Below the pieces are notes generated by a model that made no database searches, was not told the DNA's origin, and worked only from the letters and a program-made list of their open reading frames with translations. A stretch of 64,000 nt of DNA from Dreissena polymorpha. Its lineage: Eukaryota; Mollusca; Bivalvia; Myida; Dreissenidae. Shown here in pieces: positions 35,783 to 46,575 of the stretch. The stretch's first letter is position 1. Every line of letters starts with the position of its first letter. A program made the translations under genes and the position numbers. The DNA lies in NCBI RefSeq assembly GCF_020536995.1, contig NC_068363.1:6241598-6305597 (forward strand), in the 5' to 3' direction.

Positions 35783-38700
35783 GTCTAGTAGCGATTTATG
35801 TTTGATATTTTTTTAATGATTTATATAATTCATGAGTTGGAATGTCGAAAATGGAATAAAAAGCAGAGATAATTATATAATTTCTCTGGAGTTGAATCAA
35901 ATTTATATAGACTGAACAGGCTTATCTGGGAAGGCACTAAAGCACATTTATTACGCCCAGTTTTCCTAGAACAGGTTTTTTTATGCCCCCTTTCGAAGAA
36001 AAGGGGGCATATAGTGATCGACTGTCCGTCTGTATGTCCGTCTGTCTGTCCCTCCCTCTGTCTGTCTGTCCCTCCCTCTGTCTGTCCGTCTGTCTGTCCG
36101 TCTTTCCGTCACACTTTGCATTTAGGTTTCGAAAAATGCGCATAACTTCTATGTCCCTTGAGATATAACCTTCATATTTGGTATGCATGTGTATATGGAC
36201 AAGGCCTTTCCATACGCACACATTTTTTTACCCCTGTGACCTTGACCTTGAACTTTGGGTCCGCGTTTAGGTTTCGAAATCTGCGTGTAGGTTTCGAAAA
36301 ATGCTCATAACTTCTATGTCCCTAGAGATATAACCTTCATATTTGGTATGCATGTGTATATGGACAAGGCCTTTCCATACGCACACAAATTTCGACCCCT
36401 GTAACCTTGACCTTGAACTTAGGGTCCGCGTTTAGGTTTCAAAATCTGCGTTTAGGTTTAAAAAAAAGCTCATAACTTCTATCAAGCTTTTATAGGGGGC
36501 ATAAGTCATCCTATGGTGACAGCTCTTGTTATATTTAGTCAAGTTTTTATGTCCCCCACTATAGTAGTGGGGGACATTTTGTTTTTGCCCTGTCTGTTGG
36601 TCTGTTGGTTGGTCTGTTGGTCTGTTGGTTGGTTGGTTTGCGCCAACTTTAACATTTGCAATAACTTTTGCAATATTGAAGATAGCAACTTGATATTTGG
36701 CATGCATATGTATCTCATGGAGCTGCACATTTTGAGTGGTGAAAGGTCAAGGTCATCCTTCAAGGTCAAAGGTCAAATATATGGGTCAAAATCGCTCATT
36801 TAATGTACACTTTTGCAGTATTTCAATATTCAAGATAGCAACTTGATATTTGGCATGCATGTGTATCTCATGGAGCTGCACATTTTGAGTGGTGAAAGGT
36901 CAAGGTCATCCTTCAAGGTCAGATGTCAAATATATGTGGCCAAAATCGCTCATTTTATGAGTATTTTTGCAATATTTAAGATAGCAACTTGATATTTGGC
37001 ATGCATGTGTATCTCATGGAGCTGCACATTTTGAGTGGTGAAAGGTCAAGGTCATCCTTCAAGGTCAGAGGTCAAATATATGTGGCCAAATCGCTTATTT
37101 TATGAATACTTTTGCAATATTGAAGATAGCATTTTGATATTTGGCATGCATGTGTATCTCATGGAGCTGCACATTTTTAGTGGTGAAAGGTCAAGGTCAT
37201 CCTTCAAGGTCAAATATTAGGGTCAAAATTGCTCATGTAATGTCACTTCTGCAATATTGAAGCTAGCAATTTTATATTTGAAATGCATGTGTATCTCATG
37301 GAGCTGCACATTTTGAGAAGTGAAGGTCATGGTCAAGGTCATCCTACAAGGTCAAACGTCATATAGGGGGACATTGTGTTTCACAAACACATCTTGTTGA
37401 CTAAGCTCTTGTTTTGCTTTGCAGCAATTCTCCACTCTGACCATGGAAGGAATGGGTTACCTCAACCATGACAGCCCAAAGGGTGGTGCTAGATACGATG
37501 TGGTCGGGGAACTACGCTTCAACCAGAAGGAGCCACTCAAACACACTGGCACTGATGACAGATACAATGTGAGTACCTGTCAAACACAATGACACTCATA
37601 ACAGATACAATGTGAGAACTAGTCAAACACACTTGCACTGATAACAAATACAATGTAAGTATCAGTCAAACACACTGGCTTCGATAACAGATACAATGTG
37701 AGTACCTGTCAAAGGCATTTGCACTGATAACAGATACATTGTGAGAACCAGTCAAACACACTGGCACCGATAACAGATACAATCTGAGTATCAGTCACAC
37801 ACACTGGAACCAATAACAGATACAATCTGAGTATCAGTGAAACACACTGGCACCAATAACAGATACAATCTGAGTATCAGTCAAACACACTGGCACCGAT
37901 AACAGATACAATGTGAGTGTCAATCAAACACACTGGCACTGATAACAGATACAATCTGAGTATCAGTCAAATACACTGGCACCAATAACAGATAAAATCT
38001 GAGTATAAGTTCAACATAACATCACCGATAACAGATACAATCTGAGTATCAGTCAAACACACTGGGACCAATAACAGATACAATCTGAGTATCAGTGAAA
38101 CACACTGGCACCAATAACAGATACAATCTGAGTATCAGTCAAACACACTGGCACCGATAACAGATACAATGTGAGTGTCAATCAAACACACTGGCACTGA
38201 TAACAGATACAATCTGAGTATCAGTCAAACACACTGGCACCAATAACAAATACAATCTGAGTATCAGTCAAATACACTGGCACCAATAACAGATAAAATC
38301 TGAGTATAAGTTCAACATAACATCACCGATAACAAATACAATCTGAGTATCAGTCAAACACACCAGCACCGATAACAGATAAAATCTGAGTATAAGTTCA
38401 ACATAACATCACCGATAACAGATACAATCTGAGTATCAGTCAAACACACTGGGACCAATAACAGATACAATGTGAATATCAGTCAAACACACTGACACTG
38501 ATAACAGATACAATCTGAGTATAAGTCCAGCACAACGGCACCGATAACAGATACAATCTGAATATCAGTCAAACACAACGGCACCGATAACAGATACAAT
38601 GTGAGAACCAGCCAAACACACTGGCACAGATAACAGATACAATCTGAGTATCAGTCAAACACACTGGCACCAATAACAGATACAATCTGAGTATCAGTCA

Positions 38701-40701
38701 AACACACTGGCACCAATAACAGATACAATCTGAGTATCAGTCAAACACACTGGCACAGATAACAGATGCAATGTGAGTGTCAATCAAACACACTGGCACT
38801 GATAACAGATACAATCTGAGTATCAGTCAAATACACCGGCACTGATAACAGATACAATCTGAGTATCAGTCAAACACACTGGCACTGATAACAGATACAA
38901 TCTGAGTATCAGTCAAACACACTGGCACTGATAACAGATACAATCTGAGTATCAGTCAAACACAAAGGCACCGATAACAGATACGATCTGAGTATCAGTC
39001 AAATACACCGGCACCGATAACAGATACAGTGTGATAACCAGTCAAACACACTGGCACCAATAACAGATACAATCTGAGTATCAGTCAAACACACCGGCAC
39101 CGATAACAGATATCAGTCAAAAACACCGGCACCGATAATAGATACAATGTGAGAACCAGCCAAACACACTGGCACCGATAACAGATATAATGTGAGAACC
39201 AGTAAAACACACTGGCACCGATAACAGATACAATCTGAGTAGCAGTCAAACACACTGGCACTGATAACAGATACAATGTGAGAACCAGTCAAACACACTG
39301 GCACTGGCAACAGATACACTTGAGTACCAGTCAAACACACTGGCAATGATAAAAGATACAATGTGAGAACCAGTCAAATACACGGGCACTTTTAACAGAT
39401 ACAATGTGAGTACCAGTCAAAGATGAATATTGTTCTCAAATATGATCTAGAAAACATAGGATCATAAAAATTAGTCTATTGCTTAGTCTTGACAAAACAT
39501 GTACCCTAACCATTTTCAAAGCAATAGATCAAAGGTAAAGGTCACAGTGACAGAAATTAAAAAAACAACAACAACATCTAAATAATTGATGACGTAGACA
39601 ACATTTTTGCATGTTAGGGGAAGGGGGGGTGGGCAAACATGTTTAAAATCTCCTATAAAACATCTCATATAAAACATCTTAATTTTAAAACATAACATTT
39701 TTGTTTGCAAAATAATGCACTAAATATGAATATGATAACATGAGAAAAATATCTCACACAATAATTTAGAATCCTTTGACAGTGAATGGGAATTGTTTAA
39801 TGCTATTGTCTCAAACTAAGAATTTAAATTTGATGATTGTTGTATTTTTCTAGAGGCCACAATTATTGCCCGATCTTCATGAAATTTGGTCAGAAGATTC
39901 GTCTCAATAATATCTTGGATTAGTTGGAAAATGGTCACGGTTGCTTGGAAAACATGGCCGGCAGGGGGCGGGGCATATTTCCTAATATGGCTATAGTGAA
40001 ACTTTATTAACACTCTAGATGCCACATTTATTGCCTATATACTAGGTTGGAAGATTTTTACAATGATATATTGGGCATGTTCGAAACTAATGTAGTTCCT
40101 TAGTATCTCAGGTGAGCGATTTTGGGCCTTTCAGGCCCTCTTGTTTAATGTATTTTGTATATGATTTTCAACACACAACTATAATAATAGTAACTTGTAA
40201 CTGTAAAGTTTACAAGATTCTTGACTAAACTGTATTCTTTGTCTGTCAATCACTAATATTATATATAACTATAGATATTTGTTGGATACATTACATGTGT
40301 TTTTGGTGTTTAAAAACAAAACAAAAAACATGTTTAATTTGCAGACGTCCATCATTGATTCCTCGAGCATCTACGCGGAAGACTTCCACCTGCCAACCAT
40401 CTTCCAGAACTATGTGGAACGTAACCTAACAACCTATCTTCACGCCCCCTACACGGCATGGAGTACGGGTCGTGGCAAGGGCCAGCCCTTCATTGTGAGT
40501 GCCCGGATATCCTACCCGGAGGAAGGTTTCACGTACATTCCAGGCTTCTGGTACCTCATCAAGTGGGGCTGGGTGCAGTACGTGTCAGTGCTGCTGATAT
40601 TCCTGTTCATCTTTGACAGGATCAAGGTGTTCATCTATCAGAACCAGCTGGTCAACACGATGGTGGCCAAGGCATGGAGGGAGGAGATTAAGGCCAGCTA
40701 G
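24775..40701 (+). CDS. TMEM231: Transmembrane protein 231, ciliary transition zone
   Basis: TMEM231 is part of the MKS/B9 complex that gates membrane proteins at the base of the cilium. Five exons (24775-24913, 27632-27798, 29238-29366, 37425-37568, 40345-40701) join in phase to 311 residues, close to the human protein's length as remembered. It starts MAVYEVFSHPELRRYR, against MALYELFSHP in human. First membrane span is at about 22-43 (ASIILIFTLFLTFIPPLFIV), the second near the C terminus (VQYVSVLLIFLFIF). Between them lies the conserved lumenal region, with RVPLIT, SREEDSNGDGRADLLTF and YIPGFWYLIKWGW. The introns carry at least eight repeat elements. Two of its four donors are followed by tandem copies of the junction itself. 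Confidence 0.96.
24914..27184. other. TMEM231 intron 1, mostly unassigned
   Basis: AT-rich. The 15-mer GGTTGAGTCGTGGGT occurs near 25185 and inverted near 25760, possibly the worn ends of a small element. A half-copy of the palindromic MITE lies near 27075-27165. No exon recognised. Confidence 0.4.
27185..27473 (-). repeat. Hairpin-capped element, family C
   Basis: It starts ATGTCCCCAGATCGAATGAT, has a CTGTCTGTCTGTC tract and AGGTCAAAGGTCAAGGTCA, and ends with the stem TGTGTTT/AAACACA and CTTGTT. Only one unit is present. Confidence 0.7.
27505..27614. repeat. Palindromic MITE half adjoining TMEM231 exon 2 acceptor
   Basis: GAAAGTGTCATCCCTGATCA through GTTCTCCCAGAACAAGGC. It ends 17 bases before the exon, so the branch-point region (CTCTAATC) lies at its edge. 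Confidence 0.75.
27632..27798 (+). CDS. TMEM231: TMEM231 exon 2
   Basis: Reads GFWKKTDTYREYPDVRFKNE through LRVPLIT, ending ACT|GTGAGT in phase 0. Confidence 0.95.
27799..27895 (+). repeat. Two decayed copies of the exon 2/intron 2 junction
   Basis: GTGTGCAGCTCATAACAGTA (near 27831) and GTGCCACTCATAACTGTGAG (near 27870) repeat the exon end GTGTGCCCCTCATAACT|GTGAG at about 41-49 bp spacing. The second copy keeps an intact GTGAGT. Confidence 0.7.
27900..29230. other. TMEM231 intron 2, nothing recognised
   Basis: AT-rich; no exon or familiar repeat. Confidence 0.4.
29238..29366 (+). CDS. TMEM231: TMEM231 exon 3
   Basis: Reads SREEDSNGDGRADLLTFTLE then LPLADTENILGMKLLLFFDY KLY. Phase 0 at both ends, donor TAT|GTAAGT. 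Confidence 0.95.
29389..29550. repeat. Palindromic MITE, diverged
   Basis: CTGAGAAAACAAGGCTTAAT at the left end, then CAGATTAGCCTGTGC, GTCGTTCCTGATTAGC and a worn right end. It starts 22 bases after exon 3. Confidence 0.7.
30039..31342. mobile_element. 1.3-kb TA-flanked TIR element with a nested MITE
   Basis: Ends CACTGTAACTCCAATATAAC and, inverted, CACTGTAAATCCAATATAAC, both flanked by TA. No transposase frame seen. A palindromic MITE (30639-30906) sits inside. Confidence 0.7.
30639..30906. mobile_element. Palindromic AGATTAGCCTGTGC MITE, near-full copy
   Basis: AATTGTGTCTTGTTCTGAGA at one end is inverted at the other. Two inner arms carry CCTGTGCAGTCCACACAGGC and GCCTGTGCGGACTGCACAGC. The whole could fold into one long imperfect hairpin. 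The commonest repeat in the window. Confidence 0.85.
31692..32625 (-). repeat. GCTCACCTGAGC-type tandem element, truncated
   Basis: Head TTTTAAGCTCACCTGAGC, then about four units near 175 bp with CCAATCTTCATGAAACTTGG, AACATTTG and GCCAGGGGGCGGGGCAG. The AACAAG end is missing here but present in the relative at 39835-40142. Confidence 0.75.
32702..35722 (-). repeat. Hairpin-capped tandem element, family E (about 175-bp units)
   Basis: The plus strand starts TTTTTAGCTTCACTGGCC with stem CTGGCC/GGCCAG and a GTGCGTCCGTGCGTCCGTG tract. Over ten units follow, with CTACCAAATTTGGTATGTAG, TTGTTCAAATTATGCCCC and GGGTCACAAAATTGAACATA. It ends with stem GGGCCAT/ATGGCCC and CTCTTGTT. A 904-bp TIR element (33653-34556) interrupts it. 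Confidence 0.85.
33653..34556. mobile_element. 904-bp TA-flanked TIR element inside family E
   Basis: A 28-bp perfect TIR (starting CCGTAATTACTCTATGTTTT, then CGGACACT) at both ends with TA on each side. Flanking array units give the empty site (GAACATATGC), so the TA duplication is directly proven. No transposase frame. The motif TTTTCGGACAC recurs inside. Confidence 0.9.
35738..35780. repeat. TA dinucleotide microsatellite
   Basis: About 21 TA repeats. Confidence 0.95.
35979..36532 (-). repeat. Hairpin-capped element, family F
   Basis: TTTTTTTATGCCCCC with stem GCCCCCTTT/AAAGGGGGC, CGTCTGTCTGTCC tracts, then units with CTTCATATTTGGTATGCATG and GACCTTGACCTTGAACTT. Ends CAGCTCTTGTT. Confidence 0.8.
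36546..37398 (-). repeat. Hairpin-capped element, family B
   Basis: TTTTATG then stem GTCCCCCACTA/TAGTGGGGGAC, a GTCTGTTGGTTGG tract, and about five 145-bp units with TTGATATTTGGCATGCAT, CTCATGGAGCTGCACATTTT and GAAAGGTCAAGGTCATCC. Ends with stem GTGTTT/AAACAC and CTTGTT. It lies 26 bases upstream of TMEM231 exon 4. Confidence 0.85.
37425..37568 (+). CDS. TMEM231: TMEM231 exon 4
   Basis: Reads QFSTLTMEGMGYLNHDSPKG through KHTGTDDRYN, phase 0 at both ends, donor AAT|GTGAGT. Its last 33 bases are the source of the array that follows. Confidence 0.95.
37569..39420 (+). repeat. 43-bp minisatellite made of the TMEM231 exon 4/intron 4 junction
   Basis: About 43 units of 43 bp. Each holds about 10 intron bases (GTGAGTATCA) followed by a copy of the last 33 exon bases (TCAAACACACTGGCACTGAT, AACAGATACAAT). 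The true exon end has TGATGACAGATACAAT. Units nearest the exon keep GTGAG or GTAAG; most later ones have CTGAGT, and GTGAG returns in places. 43 is not a multiple of three, and the first unit brings an in-frame stop, so extended exons would be truncating. Confidence 0.95.
39421..39834. other. TMEM231 intron 4, nothing firm
   Basis: One AAAGGTAAAGGTCACAGTGA block, otherwise AT-rich. Confidence 0.4.
39835..40142 (-). repeat. GCTCACCTGAGC-type element, AACAAG-end part
   Basis: Units like those at 31692-32625 (CGATCTTCATGAAATTTGGT, GGCAGGGGGCGGGGC), ending with stem GGGCC/GGCCC and CTCTTGTT. Confidence 0.75.
40345..40701 (+). CDS. TMEM231: TMEM231 exon 5
   Basis: Reads TSIIDSSSIYAEDFHLPTIF through YIPGFWYLIKWGWVQYVSVL, LIFLFIFDRIKVFIYQNQLV and stop TAG. 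It contains the second membrane span and the basic cytosolic tail. Confidence 0.97.
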   Translation, partial: TSIIDSSSIYAEDFHLPTIFQNYVERNLTTYLHAPYTAWSTGRGKGQPFIVSARISYPEEGFTYIPGFWYLIKWGWVQYVSVLLIFLFIFDRIKVFIYQNQLVNTMVAKAWREEIKAS

Positions 40702-40843
40702 GTGGGAAACTTGGCCCTAGTATCATGAACATTCAAGAGGTTTGAGTATTCACTCAGCTGAGTAATTAGCATGTCTCTAAGGTCACAATCTCATATCTCA
40801 GCTACAAGAATATGCACATATTCCTCTTCAAACTCAGGGTTAA

Positions 40844-41086
40844 CCCGTTACCACTTAGATACGTATTTGACACATTTGTAGTCCCATACAAAGTTACATT
40901 TGATTAAATACCTTTCTTACTAAATTCAAGTTTTAAAGGCTTCATTTCCAAGCCTTTGTTAGTGATGAGCATCAAATAGCATAAAGCCTGAACACACTGC
41001 GATTCACCCTTAGGCTGTTCCGGGCTGTTCTGGTTTTATGCTGGTCGCAAAAGCCATTTTCACTTTGCTTCTTGTGGGTGAAAGGG
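40844..41086. mobile_element. piggyBac-type MITE in the TMEM231 3' region
   Basis: TTAA on both sides, ends CCCGTTACC and GTGAAAGGG, interior with TTTTAAAGGCTTCATTTCC and GGCTGTTCTGGTTTTATGCT. TTAA duplication with CCC/GGG tips is the piggyBac signature. It starts 142 bases past the stop codon, so it is likely transcribed. Confidence 0.8.
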
Positions 41087-41418
41087 TTAAGTTGCACTCA
41101 AAACTCACACAAGCTTCTGTGAATACCACATTGGGCATGACGGTCAAACTCATCTAAACAATCTAGCAGATACAAAGTTGAGTCAGAATATTGACTTAAG
41201 TTAGTTCATGGTACTAGGCCTAGATCTCACCCGTGATAGACATTAACACAAGCCCCATACTGGTTGGTTGTCGTCAAGCAAGCTCGCTCATATATGTGTA
41301 ACGTTTTCTTGAATGTTAATAGGAATTTAGGCTTGTTTGGCATATCTGTAATTTAATCAACATGCAGTTGGGTTATGTGGGACTAGAGATAGCTGTGATA
41401 TTTTATTTATTAATTGAG

Positions 41419-41646
41419 CCCAGTTCTGAGAAAACTAGTCTTAATGTATGTGCATAGTTACATCCAACATTAGCCTGCACAGACCGCACAGGCTAGTCAG
41501 GGAGGACACTGTCTGCTTTTATGCTACTTCTCGTTTAAAGAAAGTCTCTTTTAAACAAAAATCCAGTTTAGGTGGCAAGTGTCGTCTCAGATTAGCCTGT
41601 GGGGACTGCACAGTTATCTTGGAAAGCAGGTTACGCACATCCACTG
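41419..41646. repeat. Palindromic MITE in the TMEM231 3' region
   Basis: CCAGTTCTGAGAAAACTAGT, ATTAGCCTGCACAGACCGCA, CTCAGATTAGCCTGTGGGGA and a worn right end. Confidence 0.75.
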
Positions 41647-42742
41647 ATTGACATGTAATAATAATTTATAAAATCCTGAATTATTATCTCATTTAAAATG
41701 GCTTTTGTGAAAAAAGTTTTGAATTAAGACGGGGTTTTTTCTAATCACGTTTTAATATTACCTATACTCATTACATTGGGAATTTAGCATCAATTTACTT
41801 TTTATTGGGAAAGAATATTTGACACATATTTAGCATTATGAACTAAGTGTGATACAAATTTTGTTCAAACAGTAAATTCCAAACATAAATATATATAGAT
41901 ATCAGTAAACTGGATATTACAACTTCAAAATTCTTTATTTCTAGACATATCATCTCTATTTTTAGACATCAAATAGTCCATCATTTTAGAATATGTTGCA
42001 CAGGATTTGGGAAAGGATACGTTTAAGCAGTGGGATTATGACCTAATAACGGCTATACAATCAGCCAAAAAGAGCACTGTGGGGCTTTTAAAAATACACA
42101 GTTTATTGCAAGACATAATGCATTTCAAGAGATATTCACCTTTCCAAAGTATCTGTTGTTTTGATGATCGCAATACCACTGTATTATGGTAATACATGTA
42201 ATTTATAACTTTCTCAAATCTATAACTGAAGGGAATCCGTCCACTTATTTATTTATGCTCACCTGTGACTCATTACATTTGAAGTGTATGTACTATGTAT
42301 GAAAGAGTTGTCTCTGTTTCTCTTAACTTCTGAGAATGAGCCTTGCTTTGGAAAAATGGGGCTGAATGCTTGTATGTAAAGTGTTCCTGTCTTCGATGGT
42401 TTCTTGTTGTTTCATTTTTGATTTCAATCAGTGATTCATTAAAGCATGTATTTGTTTTTGGCAACATGATTGACGCAAGAGGGAAAATACATGTAGGTTG
42501 GACTGGTTTACAAATGATCATAAACAAATTTGATTGAGATCTAATCTCAATGAAGTGTTAAAACTTTTATCTTCATGTTCACGTAATAATTCTCAGTTAG
42601 ATTAGATTTTAGAGTGAATAAGTATCAATGTTTGATTGTTAGTGATATATTATATATTTGAACAGTTTGCCAGCTTTACTTTGTAAATATGTCATGTATA
42701 TTTTATGCTCATTTGCATATGTATATTTGTAGATAAATTTGT

Positions 42743-42748
42743 AATAAA
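42743..42748 (+). promoter_or_regulatory. Candidate TMEM231 poly(A) signal
   Basis: AATAAA followed by a GT-rich CTCTGTGTTCCTTGTTT. It implies a 2-kb 3' UTR; nearer but weaker candidates exist. Confidence 0.4.
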
Positions 42749-42859
42749 ACTGACACTGCCCTCTGTGTTCCTTGTTTAAGCAATGTGAAGAATACATTTC
42801 AGAGTAAGAGGGTAGCCTTAACTACATGCTTTAAGCCCCTTTTCCCTCAGAAAGTGGCT

Positions 42860-44090
42860 TTTATAATTTTATTTTATGCTTTCCGGTGGTTTATAGAGAA
42901 ATATCAGTGAATAAAAACTGATAATTTCACTGTTTCCAACAGTAAAAATTATCGATAATTTTCACTGTTTACTGTGAAATGACGTCATTTTTTTTAACGA
43001 AATGACGTCATTATCCCAGCAAAATTCTTTGGTTAAACTCTTTATCAATGTATATAAACGGTGAAAAAAAGCATAAAATAAAAAGAAAATGTGTTGGATT
43101 CGGTGGAATATCGATTTTAATTCACTCTTGATCATAGAAAAAATATATTTTCACTCGTGGCTGCGTCACTCGTGAAAATATTTTTTTCTATGATCACTCG
43201 TGAATTAAAATCGATAATCCACCGAATCCAACAAATATCCTCTATATCATAACTACAAGTAAGGCAAATAATATTATTATGAATTCTTCTTCAACTGACG
43301 ACACATTTTTTTAGAAAACTGTCAGAGCGGGAAAGTGTCACTTATTTAAGGATACATGGTCCTGCTGATGGATACAAGATCCTGCGAGGCACTTATTGCC
43401 TTTTGTAGATACTGGCAGATATTAGAAATGCCAAAATTCACTGTTTCAGCTCGTTTTAATCGTTTATTTTTCATCCTATCTTCACAAAACTTAGATACGA
43501 GGTCTATTGTTTAACAATGGGCGTATATTTCTGTCCATAACCTAGTCAGAAAATGCCTTTTTGTTATGCTTAGGTGCGTCATTCAGAGTTGGAAAAGTCC
43601 AAGGACATGTTTGACAAATCCAATTAATGTAATTTTGTGGAACAGGTCTTTATTCAGTTGTATGTTCCAAGCAAATTTAGGTTACGGATTTTTGCTTAAT
43701 GAATAAACCATTTATTTCTTGGTTGGCTTAAGGATAGTACATGTATATCCATGAAGAGTAGACAAAGTACATTGAGTGTTTGTGAAATTAAAAGTTAAAC
43801 TAATTGAAGATTTTTACAAGTTTTGTATGAATGTCATGTGCAGTTAAACAATTTATCATGGAACTTGGGATCTCTGTAAACCTCACTACCTCACAATTAC
43901 ACTTCACAACCTCACAATTACAATGTTTCTATTGTGGGACATATTGGGGAGGTAGAGGATGAAGTTATTCTCTGGTAAATATTTATCGTTTGCAAGTCAA
44001 TTTATATGACATTATAGTGGTTTATGAGGTAAAGTGGAGTTTTAAGTGTTGCAGACAGGTATGTAGTGCAGTTGGGTATGTAGTTCATTC
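42860..44090. other. Intergenic, no gene
   Basis: A TGACGTCATT doublet near 42980-43015 and a fold-back at 43092. Otherwise no exon recognised. Confidence 0.4.
43092..43233. repeat. Fold-back palindrome, about 65-bp arms
   Basis: TGTTGGATTCGGTGGA through TTTTCACTCGTGG is mirrored, around a short CTGCGT loop, by CACTCGTGAAAA through TCCACCGAATCCAACA. A few mismatches only. Confidence 0.85.
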
Positions 44091-44138
44091 CTTATTTATC
44101 AATCTGAAATCTTACTAATGCACCTGCCATTCAATTTG

Positions 44139-45412
44139 TTTTTTATGTCCCCCACCACTATAGTGGGAGACATATTGTTTTTGCCCTGTCTGTTGGTTGG
44201 TTTGTGTGTTTGTGCAAACTTTAACATTTGCAATAACTTTTGCAGTATTGAAGATAGCAACTTCATATTTGGCATGCATGTGTAGCTCATGGAGCTGCAC
44301 ATTTTGAGTGGTGAAAGGTCAAGGTCAATGTCATCCTTCAAGGTCAAAGGTTAAATATATGGGTCAAAATCCCTCATTCAATGTTCACTTTTGCAATATT
44401 GAAGATAGCAACTTGCTATTTGGCACGCATGTGTATCTCATGGAGCTGCACATTTTGAGTGGTGAAAGGTCAAGGTCATCCTTCAAGGTCAAATGTCAAT
44501 AAGGGCTGTTTGTAAAACATGCATGCCCCCATATGGGCTGTCCGTTGTACTGGCAGCCATTGTGTGAATACGTTTTTTGTCACTGTGACCTTGACCTTTG
44601 ACCTAGTGACCTGAAAATCAATAGGGGTCATCTGCGAGTCATGATCAATGTACCTATGAAGTGTCATGATCCTAGGCAAAAGCGTTCTTGAGTTATCATC
44701 CGAAAATCATTTGACTATTTCGGGTCACCGTGACCTTGACCTTTGACCTTGTGACCTCAAAATCAATAGGGGTCATCTGCCAGTCATGATCAATCTACCT
44801 ATGAAGTTTCATGATCCTAGGCATATGCGTTCTTGAGTTATCATCCGAAAATCATTTTACTATTTCGGGTCACCGTGACCTTGACCTTTGACCTAGTGAC
44901 CTGAAAATCAATAGGGGTCATCTGCGTGTCATGATCAATCTACCTATGAAGTTTCATGATCCTAGGCATAAGCGTTCTTGAATTATCATCCGAAAATCAT
45001 TTTACTTTTTCGGGTCACCGTGACCTTGACCTGTGACCTAGTGACCTCAAAATCAATAGGGGTCATCTGCGAGTCATGATCAATCTACCCATGAAGTTTC
45101 ATGATCCTAGGCGTATCCGTTCTTGAGTTATCATCTGGAAACCATTTTACTATTTCGGGTCACCGTGACCTTGACCTTTGACCTAGTGACCTCAAAATCA
45201 ATAGGGGTCATCTGCAAGTCATGATCAATGTACCTATGAAGTTTCATGATCCTAGGCCCAAGCGTTCTTGAGTTATCGTCTGACAACCACCTGGTGGACG
45301 GACGGACCGACCGACCTACCGACCGACATGAGCAAAGCAATATACCCCCTCTTCTTCGAAGGGGGGCATAAATATATGGGGACATAGTGTTTCACAAACA
45401 CATTGCTTGTTG
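44139..45412 (-). repeat. Family B element split by an inverted family A copy
   Basis: Head TTTTTTATGTCCCCC and CTATAGTGGGAGAC, two B units, then family A from 44505 to 45372, then the B end GGGGACATAGTGTTTCACAA and GCTTGTT. The A copy is in the opposite orientation. Confidence 0.85.
44505..45372 (+). repeat. Family A element nested in family B
   Basis: Starts AAGGGCTGTTTGTAAAACAT, about five 144-bp units, then ACCGACCGACATGAGCAAAG and CCCCCTCTTCTTCGAAGGGG, GGCATAAAT. Opposite orientation to the copy at 1931. Confidence 0.88.
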
Positions 45413-46370
45413 TTTTGTTTGGATGTTCATCATCATGTTCATGGATGTTTCCATATTTGTTTTAATGGATTATTGTGGAGGTGGAATAAAAGTGATTATA
45501 ATTCATTTAGATATCACTTTGTTTTTAATTTGGATTTTTTCACTGTTCTTAAGTGTATTTAAGTCAAATAGCAAACATTTTTTCCTTGGTTACTGGTTGA
45601 CCAATACTAAAAGCTCATTCTTATGCCAGTAGCAGAAAACTTGTCCATTTGAATCAGAGCTAGGACAAGAGTGGCTTTACAACAATTTTAGAACCCATCC
45701 CACCACAATTAAGTTATGTGACCAGGGTGGTAATCAAACCCATGATCCTTGGAAAAGAGAAGAAAGATAAGCTAATTTATTCACTTGATCTCATTTAAAT
45801 CTTACACAAAACTTACTAAATGGCAACATTTTTAGCCTATTGCCAATATTTCTTGTAATTATTTAACAATCTGAACCATGAACATGTTTGACCTTTAGAG
45901 TTACATAGACCTTTGACCAAGGGGTGAAACACATTCTCCACATGGTTAACACTGTTGGCAAATTATTTTAGAATTCCATGATGATTGACCATTATTTGTG
46001 CCCTTTGATGTAGCTGGACGGTAATTACACATTAAACACAGCCTCATCAAAAATAACATCAAGTCTAAGTCCACGCAAGCTTGACTGGCACATACACAGG
46101 TACACTTGACTGCAATAATGGTATAAGTGAGCCTAGACAGGTACACAGACAAAAAGCTTTGATTTTACAGTTGTACAATTTGTGTGATACTGAAAACATC
46201 TCACTTTTATATGAAGTCAACCATTTAATATATAATTTTTAAAAATAACACATTTACTGAATATGCTTGGTTGTCATATGCTTATTTTGAATGTAATACA
46301 GGTAAATTCCAGTGCCCAATATAACCGAACACCAAGGAAAGGAATAACATAATTTAGCTGGTCTCTGGGA
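45413..46370. other. Intergenic, nothing firm
   Basis: GTAATCAAACCCATGATCC near 45732 resembles an inverted B box, perhaps a worn SINE. No exon recognised. Confidence 0.35.
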
Positions 46371-46379
46371 AGCCTTGAT

Positions 46380-46575
46380 GCTAGTGAGTTATCTTCCCAG
46401 ATTAGCCTGTGCAGTCTGCACAAGCTAATCTGGGATGACACTTCCCACCTGGGGGGGGGGGGGGGGAAGGGGGGGGGGGGTTCAGAGGAACTTCTTTACA
46501 ATGAAAAATTCCATAAAATTCAAAATTGTCATCACTGATTAGCCTGTGCAAACTTTTCCCAAAGCACAACTCATA
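46380..46575. repeat. Palindromic MITE with a poly-G run
   Basis: CAGATTAGCCTGTGCAGTCT and GCACAAGCTAATCTGGGATG at the left, CTGATTAGCCTGTGC at the right. G runs of 17 and 12 at 46451-46480 interrupt the middle. Confidence 0.7.

Noticed and set aside
35983-36221. Cys/Ser-Val-rich and Thr-Asp-Arg-Gln frames
   Set aside because: Translation of the CTGTCTGTCCGTC tract of a hairpin-capped element.
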